Assembly: GCA_017992055.1 (NCBI GenBank) | Contig: JAGOPK010000002.1 | Coordinates: 310,001 to 374,000 of the forward strand | Source: Burkholderiaceae bacterium | GTDB lineage: Bacteria; Pseudomonadota; Gammaproteobacteria; Burkholderiales; Burkholderiaceae_C | Reading direction: 5' to 3' | Length of the DNA: 64,000 nt | In this document: piece by piece, positions 50,417 to 58,398 of the stretch | Position numbering within the stretch: the stretch's first letter is position 1 | How the letters are laid out: every line of letters starts with the position of its first letter | Notes under the pieces: generated by a model | Seen by the model: only the letters and a program-made list of their open reading frames with translations | Told to the model about the DNA's origin: nothing | Databases searched by the model: none | Translations under genes and position numbers: made by a program

Positions 50417-51739
50417 TCACACCGGCGTCGCGGCCAGCGGCAGCATCACGCTGACGCGCAGCCCCGGCGCCCCATCCTCCAGCCGCAGGCTGCCGCCATG
50501 CGACTCGGCCACCAGGCGGCACAGGTACAGCCCCAGGCCGACCCCGCCACGCTCGCGGCTGCGCGCCGCATCGGGCCGGAAGAACGGCTGGGCCAGCCGC
50601 TGCAGCAGGCCGGGCTCCACGCCGGGCCCGTGGTCGCGCACCTCCAGGTGCAGGCCCTGCGGCGTGGCCCGCAGCGACAGCAGCACCGGGCTACCGCCGC
50701 CATGCTGCAGCGCGTTGTCGACCAGGTTGCGCAGCAGCAGCTGCAGGCGGGCGCGGTCCAGCGGCAGCGTCGGCAGGTCGGGCGCGATGTCCAGCCGCAG
50801 CCGCCGCTGCGCCAGCGCCGCGGCAAACTGCGCCTCGGCCAGGGCCTGCACCAGCGGGCCGGGCGCGGTGGGCTCGCGCCGCAGCGTCGCCCCGCCCTGG
50901 GCCAGGCGCTCGCTTTCCAGCAGGTCGCTGATCAGGTCGCGCATCTGCGCCAGGTCGCGCAGCAGGGCATCACGCTCCGGCCCCTCGGCCACCAGCTCGG
51001 CATTCAGCCGCGCCCGCGTCAGCGGCGAGCGCAGCTCGTGGCTGATGGCCAGCAGCAGGCCGCGCTGGCCCTCCAGCATGGTCTGCAGGCCGCTGGCCAT
51101 GGCATTGACCTGCTGCGCCAGCTCGCCCAGCTCGTCGGGCCGGCGCTGCGGGATGGGCTGCGAGAAGTCGCCGCGGCCATAGCGCTGGGTGCCGGCGCGG
51201 ATGTCGTCCAGCGGCCGGAACAGCCGGCGCACGACCACGAAGGCCAGCGCGGTGAGCGCCAGCAGGCCGGCCAGCGTGGCGCCCACGGCCCACACCGGCC
51301 GCTCGGGCGGATGCCAGCGGCCCAGGCCGAAGCGGATCACATGGCCGTCGGCCGTGCGCCGGCTGAGCAGGCTGTCCCAGTCGCTGTCCCCCGCAGCGTC
51401 GCCGCCCCAGCGCCGCGGCCGGTCGGCATGCGAGCTCCAGTGCAGCTGCGGACCGTCGATGCGGATGGCGATCGGCAGCCGCGCCACCAGGGCCTGGGCC
51501 CGCGCCACATCGGGCGGGCTGCCGATCTCGGCCGCGGCGCGGTCGATGTAGTCGGCCAGCAGCGGCCGCGCCAGCTCGCGCCAGCCGGTGGAAAACACCT
51601 GGCGCGAGCCGGCCAGGAACACCGCCGTCGTGCCCAGGGCCAGGGCCATGAACAGCGCCGCCAGCCGCCAGCGCAGCGAATGGCCGAACGAGTGGCGGCA
51701 GCGCTGCCAGCGCCGACGCCAGCCGCTGGCCGCGTTCAA
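50417..51739 (-). CDS. sensor histidine kinase (CpxA/RstB-like)
   Basis: A 440-residue membrane kinase. Two helices (LRWRLAALFMALALGTTAVFL and VWAVGATLAGLLALTALAFVVV) flank a ~110-residue periplasmic sensor; then HAMP (RRLFRPLDDIRAGTQRYGRGDFSQPI), HisKA with the phospho-His in AISHELRSPLTRARLN, and HATPase (NLVDNALQHGGG, DHGPGVEPGL, GVGLGLYL). It uses a TTG start overlapping the response-regulator stop (TTGA), so it is probably coupled and low in expression. Likely senses envelope stress, given the Spy-like gene upstream in the same operon. Confidence 0.9.
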   Translation of the reverse strand: MNAASGWRRRWQRCRHSFGHSLRWRLAALFMALALGTTAVFLAGSRQVFSTGWRELARPLLADYIDRAAAEIGSPPDVARAQALVARLPIAIRIDGPQLHWSSHADRPRRWGGDAAGDSDWDSLLSRRTADGHVIRFGLGRWHPPERPVWAVGATLAGLLALTALAFVVVRRLFRPLDDIRAGTQRYGRGDFSQPIPQRRPDELGELAQQVNAMASGLQTMLEGQRGLLLAISHELRSPLTRARLNAELVAEGPERDALLRDLAQMRDLISDLLESERLAQGGATLRREPTAPGPLVQALAEAQFAAALAQRRLRLDIAPDLPTLPLDRARLQLLLRNLVDNALQHGGGSPVLLSLRATPQGLHLEVRDHGPGVEPGLLQRLAQPFFRPDAARSRERGGVGLGLYLCRLVAESHGGSLRLEDGAPGLRVSVMLPLAATPV

Positions 51740-52434
51740 GAGCCGGGCTCCGGCGGCAGGGCCAGCGCATAGCCGGCATGGCGCAGCGTGCGGATCGCGT
51801 CCAGCGGCTCCAGCTTGCGCCGCAGCCGGCTGACCAGCAGGTCCACCGCCCGCGTCTGCAGGTCCTCGGCGTCGCGCCCGTGCAGGCGCTGCAGGATCTC
51901 GTCGCGGCTGAACACGCGCTGCGGCTCGCGCGCCAGCAGGGCCAGCAGCTCGAACTCGGTACTGGTCAGCGCCAGCTGCCGGCCCTGGCACCAGGCGTCG
52001 CGCCGCGCCAGGTCCAGGCGCAGGCCGTCCAGCCGCAGCTCGCCGGGCGCGGCGCTGGCGGCCGGGGCCGGCCGGGCGCGGCGCAGCACGGTCTGCAGCC
52101 GCGCCGCCAGCTCGCGCGGCTCGAAGGGCTTGGGCAGGTAGTCGTCGGCGCCCAGCTCCAGGCCGACCACGCGGTCGGTCAGGTCGCCGCGGGCGGTGAG
52201 CATCAGCACCGGCAAGCCGGGCCAGTCGCGGCGGATGCGGCGGCAGACCTCGAAGCCGTCGATCTCGGGCAGCATCACGTCGAGGATCACTGCGTCGATG
52301 CCGCCGCGCGCCAGCCGCGCCAGGCCGGCCGACGGCGTCAGCGCCGCTTCGAGCGCAAAGTCGAAGCGCCGCAGATAGGCCGCCAGTGGCGCGCCCAGCT
52401 CGGCATCGTCATCGATCAGCAGCAGTGGGTGCAT
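51736..52434 (-). CDS. OmpR/PhoB-family response regulator
   Basis: A 232-residue regulator. The receiver domain has the acidic pocket DDD (8-10), the phospho-Asp52 (ILDVMLPEIDGFE), Thr80 and Lys102 (YLPKPFEP); the winged-helix domain ends with LTSTEFELLALLAREPQRVFSRDEILQRLHGRDAEDLQTRAVDLLVSRLRRKL and the GYAL hairpin. It resembles CpxR/RstA types. Partner of the adjacent kinase; the overlap TTGA couples them. Confidence 0.93.
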   Translation of the reverse strand: MHPLLLIDDDAELGAPLAAYLRRFDFALEAALTPSAGLARLARGGIDAVILDVMLPEIDGFEVCRRIRRDWPGLPVLMLTARGDLTDRVVGLELGADDYLPKPFEPRELAARLQTVLRRARPAPAASAAPGELRLDGLRLDLARRDAWCQGRQLALTSTEFELLALLAREPQRVFSRDEILQRLHGRDAEDLQTRAVDLLVSRLRRKLEPLDAIRTLRHAGYALALPPEPGS

Positions 52435-52466
52435 GGGGCTGGATCATCGCCCGGCGCGGCCGGCCT

Positions 52467-52841
52467 TCACAGCCAGCGCCGCACGTCGGCCGCATAGTCG
52501 CGCCACCAGCCGCCAAAGCGCTGCGCCTGCCGCGCCTCGCTGCGCGGCAGCAGCACACGGTCCAGCCACAGCAGCAGCAGGCCGTCGGCCAGCAGCAGCA
52601 GCGGGCTCAGCGTCGGCGACCCCAGGGCCAGCGCCAGGCCGGCCAGGCTGGCCACCGCGCCCAGGGCCAGCGGATGGCGGCTGCGTGCAAACGGGCCTTC
52701 GTCGATCAGCCGCGGCGGCAGCGCGCCGGGCCGGGCGCCGGCGCGCTGCAGGGTCAGCAGGGCCCAGGTGGCCCAGGCCAGGCCGGCGCTCAGCAGCAGG
52801 GCACCGGCGGTGCTGAGCACCACGAGGGGCAGCGTGTCCAT
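52467..52841 (-). CDS. isoprenylcysteine-carboxyl-methyltransferase-like membrane protein
   Basis: A 124-residue integral membrane protein of the PEMT/ICMT fold: helices (LPLVVLSTAGALLLSAGLAWATWALLTL; ALGAVASLAGLALALGSPTLSPLLLLADGLLLLWLDRVLL) and the AdoMet-pocket RHPLALG and final EARQAQRFGGWWRDYAADVRRW motif. Probably methylates a lipid or thiol, or is a degenerate homologue. It lies between the Spy-like and response-regulator genes; its involvement in the stress response is an inference. Confidence 0.75.
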   Translation of the reverse strand: MDTLPLVVLSTAGALLLSAGLAWATWALLTLQRAGARPGALPPRLIDEGPFARSRHPLALGAVASLAGLALALGSPTLSPLLLLADGLLLLWLDRVLLPRSEARQAQRFGGWWRDYAADVRRWL

Positions 52842-52858
52842 GGCAGCCTGCCCGTGCT

Positions 52859-53353
52859 TCAGCCGCCACGGCCCCAGCGGTGGCGGCCCTCGGCCAGCGC
52901 CTGGCGCAGCTGCTGTTGCTGCTCGGGCCGCAGGCTGTCGTAGAAGTCGGCCGCGGCCGTCAGCACCTTGGGGCCTTGCTCGCGCACGGCCTGGGTCTTG
53001 CCATCCAGCAGGGCCTGGGCGGCGGCGCGGTCGAACTGCGGGCCGGCGATCAGCGCCTGCAGCTCGCGCCGCGGCGCACCGGGCTGGCCGTCGGCAGCGC
53101 GCGGCATCAGCGCCTTGCGCTGGCCGTCCAGGGCCTCGCCCAGCGTGGCCAGCCGGGCCTTCTGCGCGGCGTCCAGGTCCATGCGCTGGCCGATGCGCTC
53201 GACCATGCGCTCGCGCCACTGCTGGGCCTCGGCATCGCTGAGCGCAAAGCCGGGGCCGTGCGGACGATGCGAGCAGGCGGCCAGGCCACCCACCAGGGCC
53301 AGCACCGACAGCAGGGCACCACCGATCAGGCTGCGACGCATCCAGGTTTTCAT
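52859..53353 (-). CDS. Spy/CpxP-family periplasmic protein (lipoprotein)
   Basis: A 164-residue exported protein: signal peptide ending LVGGLAAC (lipobox, Cys ~27), then a helical Spy/CpxP fold. Two LTxxQ-like helices are visible (MDLDAAQKARLATLGEALDGQRKALM; FYDSLRPEQQQQLRQALAEGR). Spy/CpxP act as periplasmic chaperones and as negative feedback on Cpx-type kinases. The ATG at 53353 is chosen for GGAG 7 nt upstream. First gene of a four-gene operon with methyltransferase, regulator and kinase. Confidence 0.85.
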   Translation of the reverse strand: MKTWMRRSLIGGALLSVLALVGGLAACSHRPHGPGFALSDAEAQQWRERMVERIGQRMDLDAAQKARLATLGEALDGQRKALMPRAADGQPGAPRRELQALIAGPQFDRAAAQALLDGKTQAVREQGPKVLTAAADFYDSLRPEQQQQLRQALAEGRHRWGRGG

Positions 53354-53476
53354 CTCGATCTCCTCGCCGAACACGGCATGGGTTGAAGCATGGATGCCAC
53401 TGTGGCCGCGGCGGCGCGGCGCGTCTTCTCAGCGCGGTATCGGCGTGTATCGTTTTTTGTCAGGCGTGGCGCGGCT

Positions 53477-54172
53477 ATGCTGGCGCGCCCTTCGCACCCT
53501 TGCCCCTTGCCCGCCCTGCCCGATCCCAGCCCCCCCGACTGGCTGTGCCATGTCGACGACCACCTGGCCGTGGCCGACAAGCCGGCCGGCCTGCTCAGCG
53601 TGCCCGGCCGTGGCCCCGACAAGGCCGACTGCCTGGCCGCCCGCGTCGCCGCCCGGCTGCCCGATGCGCTGGTGGTGCACCGGCTGGACATGGGCACCTC
53701 GGGCCTGATGGCCTTTGGCCGCGGCCCGGCCATGCAGCGCCTGCTGTCCATCGCCTTTGCCCAGCGCCGCGTGCACAAGCTCTATGAAGCCGTGGTGGCC
53801 GGACGGCCGGCCGCCGACTCCGGCGAGATCAGCCTGCCGCTGATCGTCGACTGGCCCAACCGGCCGCGGCAGATGGTCTGCCACCAGCGTGGCAAGCCCT
53901 CGCTGACACGCTGGCGGCTGCTGTCGCACGACGCCGCCGCCGGCACCTCGCGGCTGGCGCTGGAGCCGGTGACCGGCCGCTCGCACCAGCTGCGCCTGCA
54001 CCTGGCGGCCATCGGCCATGCCATCCTCGGCGACGAGCTGTATGCGCCGCCCGACTGGCATGCGGCGTCGCCGCGCCTGCTGCTGCATGCCTGCCGGCTG
54101 GAGCTGCCGGCGCTCGATCTCGACGGCCTGCAGTTGCCGGCCCGGCGCTTCGACAGCCCGGTGCCGTTCTGA
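53477..54172 (+). CDS. rluA: RluA-family pseudouridine synthase (rRNA U746/tRNA U32 type)
   Basis: A 231-residue pseudouridine synthase matching RluA: VADKPAGLLSVPGRG, catalytic HRLDMGTSG (Asp71), PLIVDWPNRPRQMVCHQRGKPSLTRW and VTGRSHQLRLHLAAIGHAILGDELYA. The DWPNRPxQ segment is specific for RluA proper. No S4 domain. ATG at 53477 is preferred over the upstream ATG at 53390, whose extra 29 residues are Arg/Ala-rich and lack homology. Confidence 0.9.
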   Translation: MLARPSHPCPLPALPDPSPPDWLCHVDDHLAVADKPAGLLSVPGRGPDKADCLAARVAARLPDALVVHRLDMGTSGLMAFGRGPAMQRLLSIAFAQRRVHKLYEAVVAGRPAADSGEISLPLIVDWPNRPRQMVCHQRGKPSLTRWRLLSHDAAAGTSRLALEPVTGRSHQLRLHLAAIGHAILGDELYAPPDWHAASPRLLLHACRLELPALDLDGLQLPARRFDSPVPF

Positions 54173-54200
54173 GACCCGATCGCCCCATCACCGACCCACG

Positions 54201-54791
54201 ATGCGCACCGATGTCCCGCTGGCCCAGGCCAGCCGCTTGCTGAACCATGGCCCCACCGTGCTGGTCAGCAGCGCCCATGGCGGCCAGCGCAACCTGATGG
54301 CCGCGGCCTGGGCCATGCCGCTGGACTTCATGCCGCCCAAGGTGGCCGTGGTCATCGACCGCGCCACCCACAGCCGCGGCCTGATCGAGGCCAGCGGCTG
54401 CTTTGCGCTGCAAGTGCCCTGCGCCGCCCAGGCCGACCTGACGACCACGGTGGGCAACCGCAGCGGCCAGGCCCTGGCCGCGGCCGGCAGCGACAAGTTC
54501 AGGGCCTACGACATTGCCCATTTCGACGGCCCGGTGCTGGGCCTGCCCCTGGTCGAAGGCTGCCTGGCCTGGCTGGAATGCCGGGTCATCGCCTGGCCCG
54601 AGGTGCAGGCGGCGCACGACCTGTTCCTGGGCGAGGTGGTGTCGGCCCAGGCCGATGCCCGCGTGTTCCACGACGGGCACTGGCATTTCGAGGATCAGCC
54701 CGAGGGCCTGCGCAGCCTGCACCACCTGGGTGGCGGCCACTATGTGCTGCCAGGCGCCGCGCTGCGCGGCCGGCTGCTGGACGGCGACTGA
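54201..54791 (+). CDS. flavin reductase family protein (FMN-binding split barrel)
   Basis: A 196-residue flavin-reductase-like protein. The FMN-binding split barrel is seen in GPTVLVSSAHGGQRNLMAAAWAMPLDFMPPKVAVVID, THSRGLIEASGCFALQVPC, and DKFRAYDIAHFDGPVLGLPLVEGCLAWLECRV, ending VFHDGHWHF. It may supply reduced flavin or act as an NAD(P)H:flavin reductase. Substrate and partner unknown. Begins 28 bp after rluA. Confidence 0.85.
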   Translation: MRTDVPLAQASRLLNHGPTVLVSSAHGGQRNLMAAAWAMPLDFMPPKVAVVIDRATHSRGLIEASGCFALQVPCAAQADLTTTVGNRSGQALAAAGSDKFRAYDIAHFDGPVLGLPLVEGCLAWLECRVIAWPEVQAAHDLFLGEVVSAQADARVFHDGHWHFEDQPEGLRSLHHLGGGHYVLPGAALRGRLLDGD

Positions 54792-54792
54792 C

Positions 54793-55524
54793 TCAGCGTG
54801 GCGCAGACGCCGGCGAGGCCTTGGCCGGCGCAGCCAGCAGCGGCGCCCACAGCCGGGCCTCGAAGTCGCGCGGCGCCACATACTGCAGCAGGCCGCGCAC
54901 GCCCGGCTGCACCATCGCCACCAGGCCCTGGGCCGGATAGCCCAGGGCGCTGATGCCATCGGCCAGCGCCAGCTGGCGCGCCGGCGCGCCGAAGCGCTCG
55001 CGGATGTCGGCCTCGGACAGGCGCAGGCTGGGCACGAAGCTCAGACCGACGACCAGCGCCTGGCGCGCCTGCTCGCGGTCGGCCGGCGCCAGCCTGAAGC
55101 GCCGCGCCCCGCCCTCCATCGGCTCCGAGCCCTCGACGCGCTCGCGCCAGGCGCGGCGCGTGGCCTCCGGCACGTCCAAGGCCAGCACCAGGCGGCCGCT
55201 GACGAAGCCGGCGCTCATCGGCTCGACCAGGGCCTCCAGCGTGCCCACCTCGCCCAGCCGCGCCACCAGGGCCAGCTGCAGGCCGTCGCCGAAGCGCGCC
55301 CAGGCCTGGTCCAGCGTGGCCTGGCCCAGCCGCAGGCCAAAGACCCGCGCCGTGCCATCGGCCTGCGGCTCGATCTGCCAGGGCAGGCCCTGGGCCGCTG
55401 CCGGCGTGCTGGCCGCGGCGGGCGCTGCAGCGCGCGGCTGCAGCATCTGCCACAGCGGCAGCGCCGCGGCGGCCAGCAGCACCAGCAGGCCGGCGGCCAG
55501 GGCGATCATCAACGGATGCTTCAT
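54793..55524 (-). CDS. membrane-anchored hypothetical protein
   Basis: A 243-residue protein with one N-terminal transmembrane anchor or signal (LMIALAAGLLVLLAAAALPLWQML) and a periplasmic soluble domain with GLPWQIEPQADGTARVFGLRLGQATLDQAWARFGD and SFVPSLRLSEADIRERFGAPARQ, which look like repeated two-motif beta-alpha units. No named family is recognised. Convergent with the flavin-reductase gene (gap 1 bp). Confidence 0.75.
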   Translation of the reverse strand: MKHPLMIALAAGLLVLLAAAALPLWQMLQPRAAAPAAASTPAAAQGLPWQIEPQADGTARVFGLRLGQATLDQAWARFGDGLQLALVARLGEVGTLEALVEPMSAGFVSGRLVLALDVPEATRRAWRERVEGSEPMEGGARRFRLAPADREQARQALVVGLSFVPSLRLSEADIRERFGAPARQLALADGISALGYPAQGLVAMVQPGVRGLLQYVAPRDFEARLWAPLLAAPAKASPASAPR

Positions 55525-55563
55525 CGGCCGGCATTGTCGTCGGCCGCGGCTATGCTGCCGGCC

Positions 55564-56325
55564 ATGACCCACCATCTGCTGATCGTCACCGGTTCGTCCC
55601 GCGGCCTGGGCGCCGCCCTGGTGCGCCAGCGCCTGCTGCCGGGCTGGCGCATCCTGGGCCTGGCGCGCCAGGCCAATGCCCAGCTGCAGGCCCAGGCCGA
55701 TGCCGCCGGCCTGCCGCTGCTGCAGTGGACGCTGGACCTGGCCGATCCGCTGCCGGCGGCCCAGCGCCTGCAGGACTGGCTGCAGGGCCTGGACAGCGCC
55801 GCGCTGCAGAGTGCCACGCTGATCAACAACGCCGGCGTGGTCGGCCTGCCGGCGCCGCTGCAGCAGGTGCCGCTGGCCACGTTGTCGGGCGCGCTGCGCG
55901 CCGGGCTGGAGGCCACGCTGCTGCTGTCGGCGGCTTTTCTGGCGGCCACCGAGGGCTGGTCGGCGCCGCGCCGGCTGATGAACATCTCCTCGGGCCTGGG
56001 CCGGCGCGCCATGGCTGGCAGCGCCACCTACTGCGCGGCCAAGGCCGGCATGGACCACCTCAGCCGCGCGCTGGCCCTGGAGCAGGCGGCGCTGGGCGGG
56101 CGCGGCGCGCGCATCGAGTCCATCGCCCCCGGCGTCATTGACACCGACATGCAGGCCGAGCTGCGTGGCGCCGATGCCCGGGCCTTTCCCGAGCGCGAGC
56201 GCTTTGCCGCGCTGAAGAGCGCCGGCCAGCTGATGTCGGCCGACGACTGCGCCGCACGCCTGCTGCGCCACCTGGACAGCGCGCAGTTCGGCCGCGAGAC
56301 CATCAGCGACATCCGCGAGATCTGA
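55564..56325 (+). CDS. short-chain dehydrogenase/reductase
   Basis: A 253-residue classical SDR. NAD(P)-binding TGSSRGLG (9-16), NNAGV, catalytic Ser in MNISSG and Tyr-x3-Lys in YCAAKAG; PGVIDTDM follows. The sequence resembles benzil reductase/sepiapterin-reductase-like SDRs. The SSR at the turn suggests NADPH. Substrate unknown. ATG at 55564, divergent from the membrane-anchored gene with 39 bp between. Confidence 0.88.
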   Translation: MTHHLLIVTGSSRGLGAALVRQRLLPGWRILGLARQANAQLQAQADAAGLPLLQWTLDLADPLPAAQRLQDWLQGLDSAALQSATLINNAGVVGLPAPLQQVPLATLSGALRAGLEATLLLSAAFLAATEGWSAPRRLMNISSGLGRRAMAGSATYCAAKAGMDHLSRALALEQAALGGRGARIESIAPGVIDTDMQAELRGADARAFPERERFAALKSAGQLMSADDCAARLLRHLDSAQFGRETISDIREI

Positions 56326-56401
56326 TCTCCCCAAGGCGGCAGTTGCAGCAGCGTCGCGTGGCGCCGATGCTAGTCGGTCCTGGAGTCCACCGGACCGCAC
56401 C

Positions 56402-58393
56402 ATGAAACTGCATGCCTTCATCGCCATGCCCTTCGGCACCAAGAACGGCGCCGACGGCCAGCCCATCGACTTCAACCGCGTCTATGCCGAGTACCTGAAA
56501 CCGGGGCTGGAGGCGGCCGGCCTGGAGGTGTTCCGCGCCGACGAGGAGCCGGCCGCCGGCGACATCCGCAGCGACATGTTCCAGGAGCTGCTGATCGCCG
56601 ACCTGGTGGTGGCCGACCTGACCATCGACAACCCCAATGTCTGGTACGAGCTGGGCGTGCGCCATGCGCTGCGCTCGCGCGGCGTGCTGCTGGTGTCGGG
56701 CCCGCGCGAGCGGCCGGTGTTCGACACCGTCACCGACCGCAAGCTGCACTACCACCTGAAAAACGGCGTACCCGATGCCGACTTCCTGCAGGCCGACATC
56801 GCCGCGCTGGCGGCCATGGCCCGGGCCACGCTGGAAAGCTGGCATGGCCGCAAGATCAGCCCGGTCTACCGCCTGGTCGAGAACCTGCAGGAGCCCGACT
56901 GGAAGGAGCTGAAGGTCGGCGATGCACGCGAGTTCTGGCAGACCCACGAGGCCTGGGCCCAGCAGGTGCGCCGCGCCCAGCGCAGCGGCCGTCCCGGCGA
57001 CGTGCTGGTGCTGGCCGAGGAGACGCCGGTGGTGGCGCTGCGCTCCGACGCGCGCTTTGCCGCCGGCGAGGCCCTGCTGAAGCTGCAGCGCTATGCCTTT
57101 GCGCTGGAGCAGTACGAGGCCTGCCTGGCGGTCGACCCGGCGCACCGCAAGGCCGGCTACAAGAAGGGCGTGTGCCTGCAGCGCCTGGGCAAGCTCGACG
57201 ATGCGCGCGAGCACTACCGTGCCCTGCTCAAGGCCAGCCCCAAGGACGCCGAGCTGTGGGCCCTGCTGGGCCGGGTGGACAAGGACGCCTGGGTCGCCGC
57301 CTGGCGGCTGGAAGGCAGCAGCATGCAGCGCATGCGCGACGACGCCGCCTACGAGGACGCGCTGCTGAAGGCCGCCATCGCCAGCTACCGCGACGGCTTC
57401 CGCGCCGATGCCGGCCACTACTACTCGGGCATCAATGCGGCCACGCTGATCCACCTGTACCGCCACCTCACCGGCAGCGACGAGCATGCCAAGGAGCTGC
57501 CGGCGCTGGAAGGCGGCGTGCGCTGGTCGGCCTGGGCCGCGCAGGACCGCGCCCGCGACAACAACGAGACCGACTACTGGGCCGCCGCCACGCTGGGCGA
57601 CCTGGCCCTGCTCACCGGCACGCCGGCCGAGGTGCAAAGTGCCTACAAGGAGGCCATCCGCCTGGTCGAGCAGGACTGGTTCTCGCTGAACTCCACGCTG
57701 GACGCGATCCGCTTGCTGCAGCAGCTGGAGTTCCGCCCCGAGGCGGTGGCCGCGGCCATCAACACCTTCGAGCGCGCCATGTCGCGGCTGAACCCGCCGT
57801 CCACCACCACCGGGCAGGGCTGGCAGCCGCGCCGCGTGGTGCTGTTCACCGGCCACCTGGTCGATGCGCCGGGGCGCACGCCGCCGCGCTTTCCCGAGTC
57901 CGCCGTGCCCCGCGCCGCCGAGCGCATTGCCGCGGCGCTGGACGAACTGGAGGCCGGCCCCGAGGACCTGGCCCTGACCCAGGGCGCGGCCGGCGGCGAC
58001 CTGCTGTTCTCCGAGGCCGCGCTGGCGCGTGGCATGAAGCTGCGCTGGCTGCAGCCCTTTGCCGAGCCGCAGTTCCTGCAGCAGTCGGTGTCGGCACGTG
58101 GCGAGGCCTGGCTGAAGCGCTACGACGCGCTGCGCGGCCGGCTCGATGCCGAGCAGCCGCTGCTGGCCGCGCCCGAGGCCCTGGGCGAGCCCCGCGCCGG
58201 CATCGATGCCTTCGAGCGCTGCAACCAGTGGCTGCTGGCCACCGGCCTGGCCCATGGCCTGGACAAGCTGCGCCTGATCGCGCTGTGGGACGGCGCCGCC
58301 GGCGACGGCCCCGGCGGCACCCAGCACATGGTGCAGGTGGTGCGCTCGCGCACCGGCCGCGCGGTCATCATCGACCCGGCCACGCTGGGCTGA
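56402..58393 (+). CDS. TIR-like/deoxyribosyltransferase-TRAFs-binding-SLOG protein
   Basis: A 663-residue multidomain protein. Residues 1-~110 form a Rossmann-like domain of the nucleoside 2-deoxyribosyltransferase/TIR superfamily (IAMPFG, EVFRADEEPAAGDIRSDMF, ADLVVADLT then NPNVWYELGVRHAL with the likely catalytic Glu83). Residues ~220-300 hold TPR repeats (GEALLKLQRYAFALEQYEACL), and the region to ~460 resembles the TRAFs-binding (DUF4071) domain. Residues ~470-663 are SLOG-like (ALTQGAAGGDLLFSEAALARG near 526). Families of this make-up occur in nucleotide-signalling conflict systems. No signal peptide. The next gene, 5 bp away, has a second such domain, so the two likely act together. Confidence 0.8.
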   Translation: MKLHAFIAMPFGTKNGADGQPIDFNRVYAEYLKPGLEAAGLEVFRADEEPAAGDIRSDMFQELLIADLVVADLTIDNPNVWYELGVRHALRSRGVLLVSGPRERPVFDTVTDRKLHYHLKNGVPDADFLQADIAALAAMARATLESWHGRKISPVYRLVENLQEPDWKELKVGDAREFWQTHEAWAQQVRRAQRSGRPGDVLVLAEETPVVALRSDARFAAGEALLKLQRYAFALEQYEACLAVDPAHRKAGYKKGVCLQRLGKLDDAREHYRALLKASPKDAELWALLGRVDKDAWVAAWRLEGSSMQRMRDDAAYEDALLKAAIASYRDGFRADAGHYYSGINAATLIHLYRHLTGSDEHAKELPALEGGVRWSAWAAQDRARDNNETDYWAAATLGDLALLTGTPAEVQSAYKEAIRLVEQDWFSLNSTLDAIRLLQQLEFRPEAVAAAINTFERAMSRLNPPSTTTGQGWQPRRVVLFTGHLVDAPGRTPPRFPESAVPRAAERIAAALDELEAGPEDLALTQGAAGGDLLFSEAALARGMKLRWLQPFAEPQFLQQSVSARGEAWLKRYDALRGRLDAEQPLLAAPEALGEPRAGIDAFERCNQWLLATGLAHGLDKLRLIALWDGAAGDGPGGTQHMVQVVRSRTGRAVIIDPATLG

Positions 58394-58398
58394 GCCGC

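Noticed and set aside
56402..56720. A canonical TIR domain in the 663-residue protein
   Set aside because: Only the general fold and the NPNVxYELG segment match; TIR BB-loop features are not evident, so a deoxyribosyltransferase-like label is safer.
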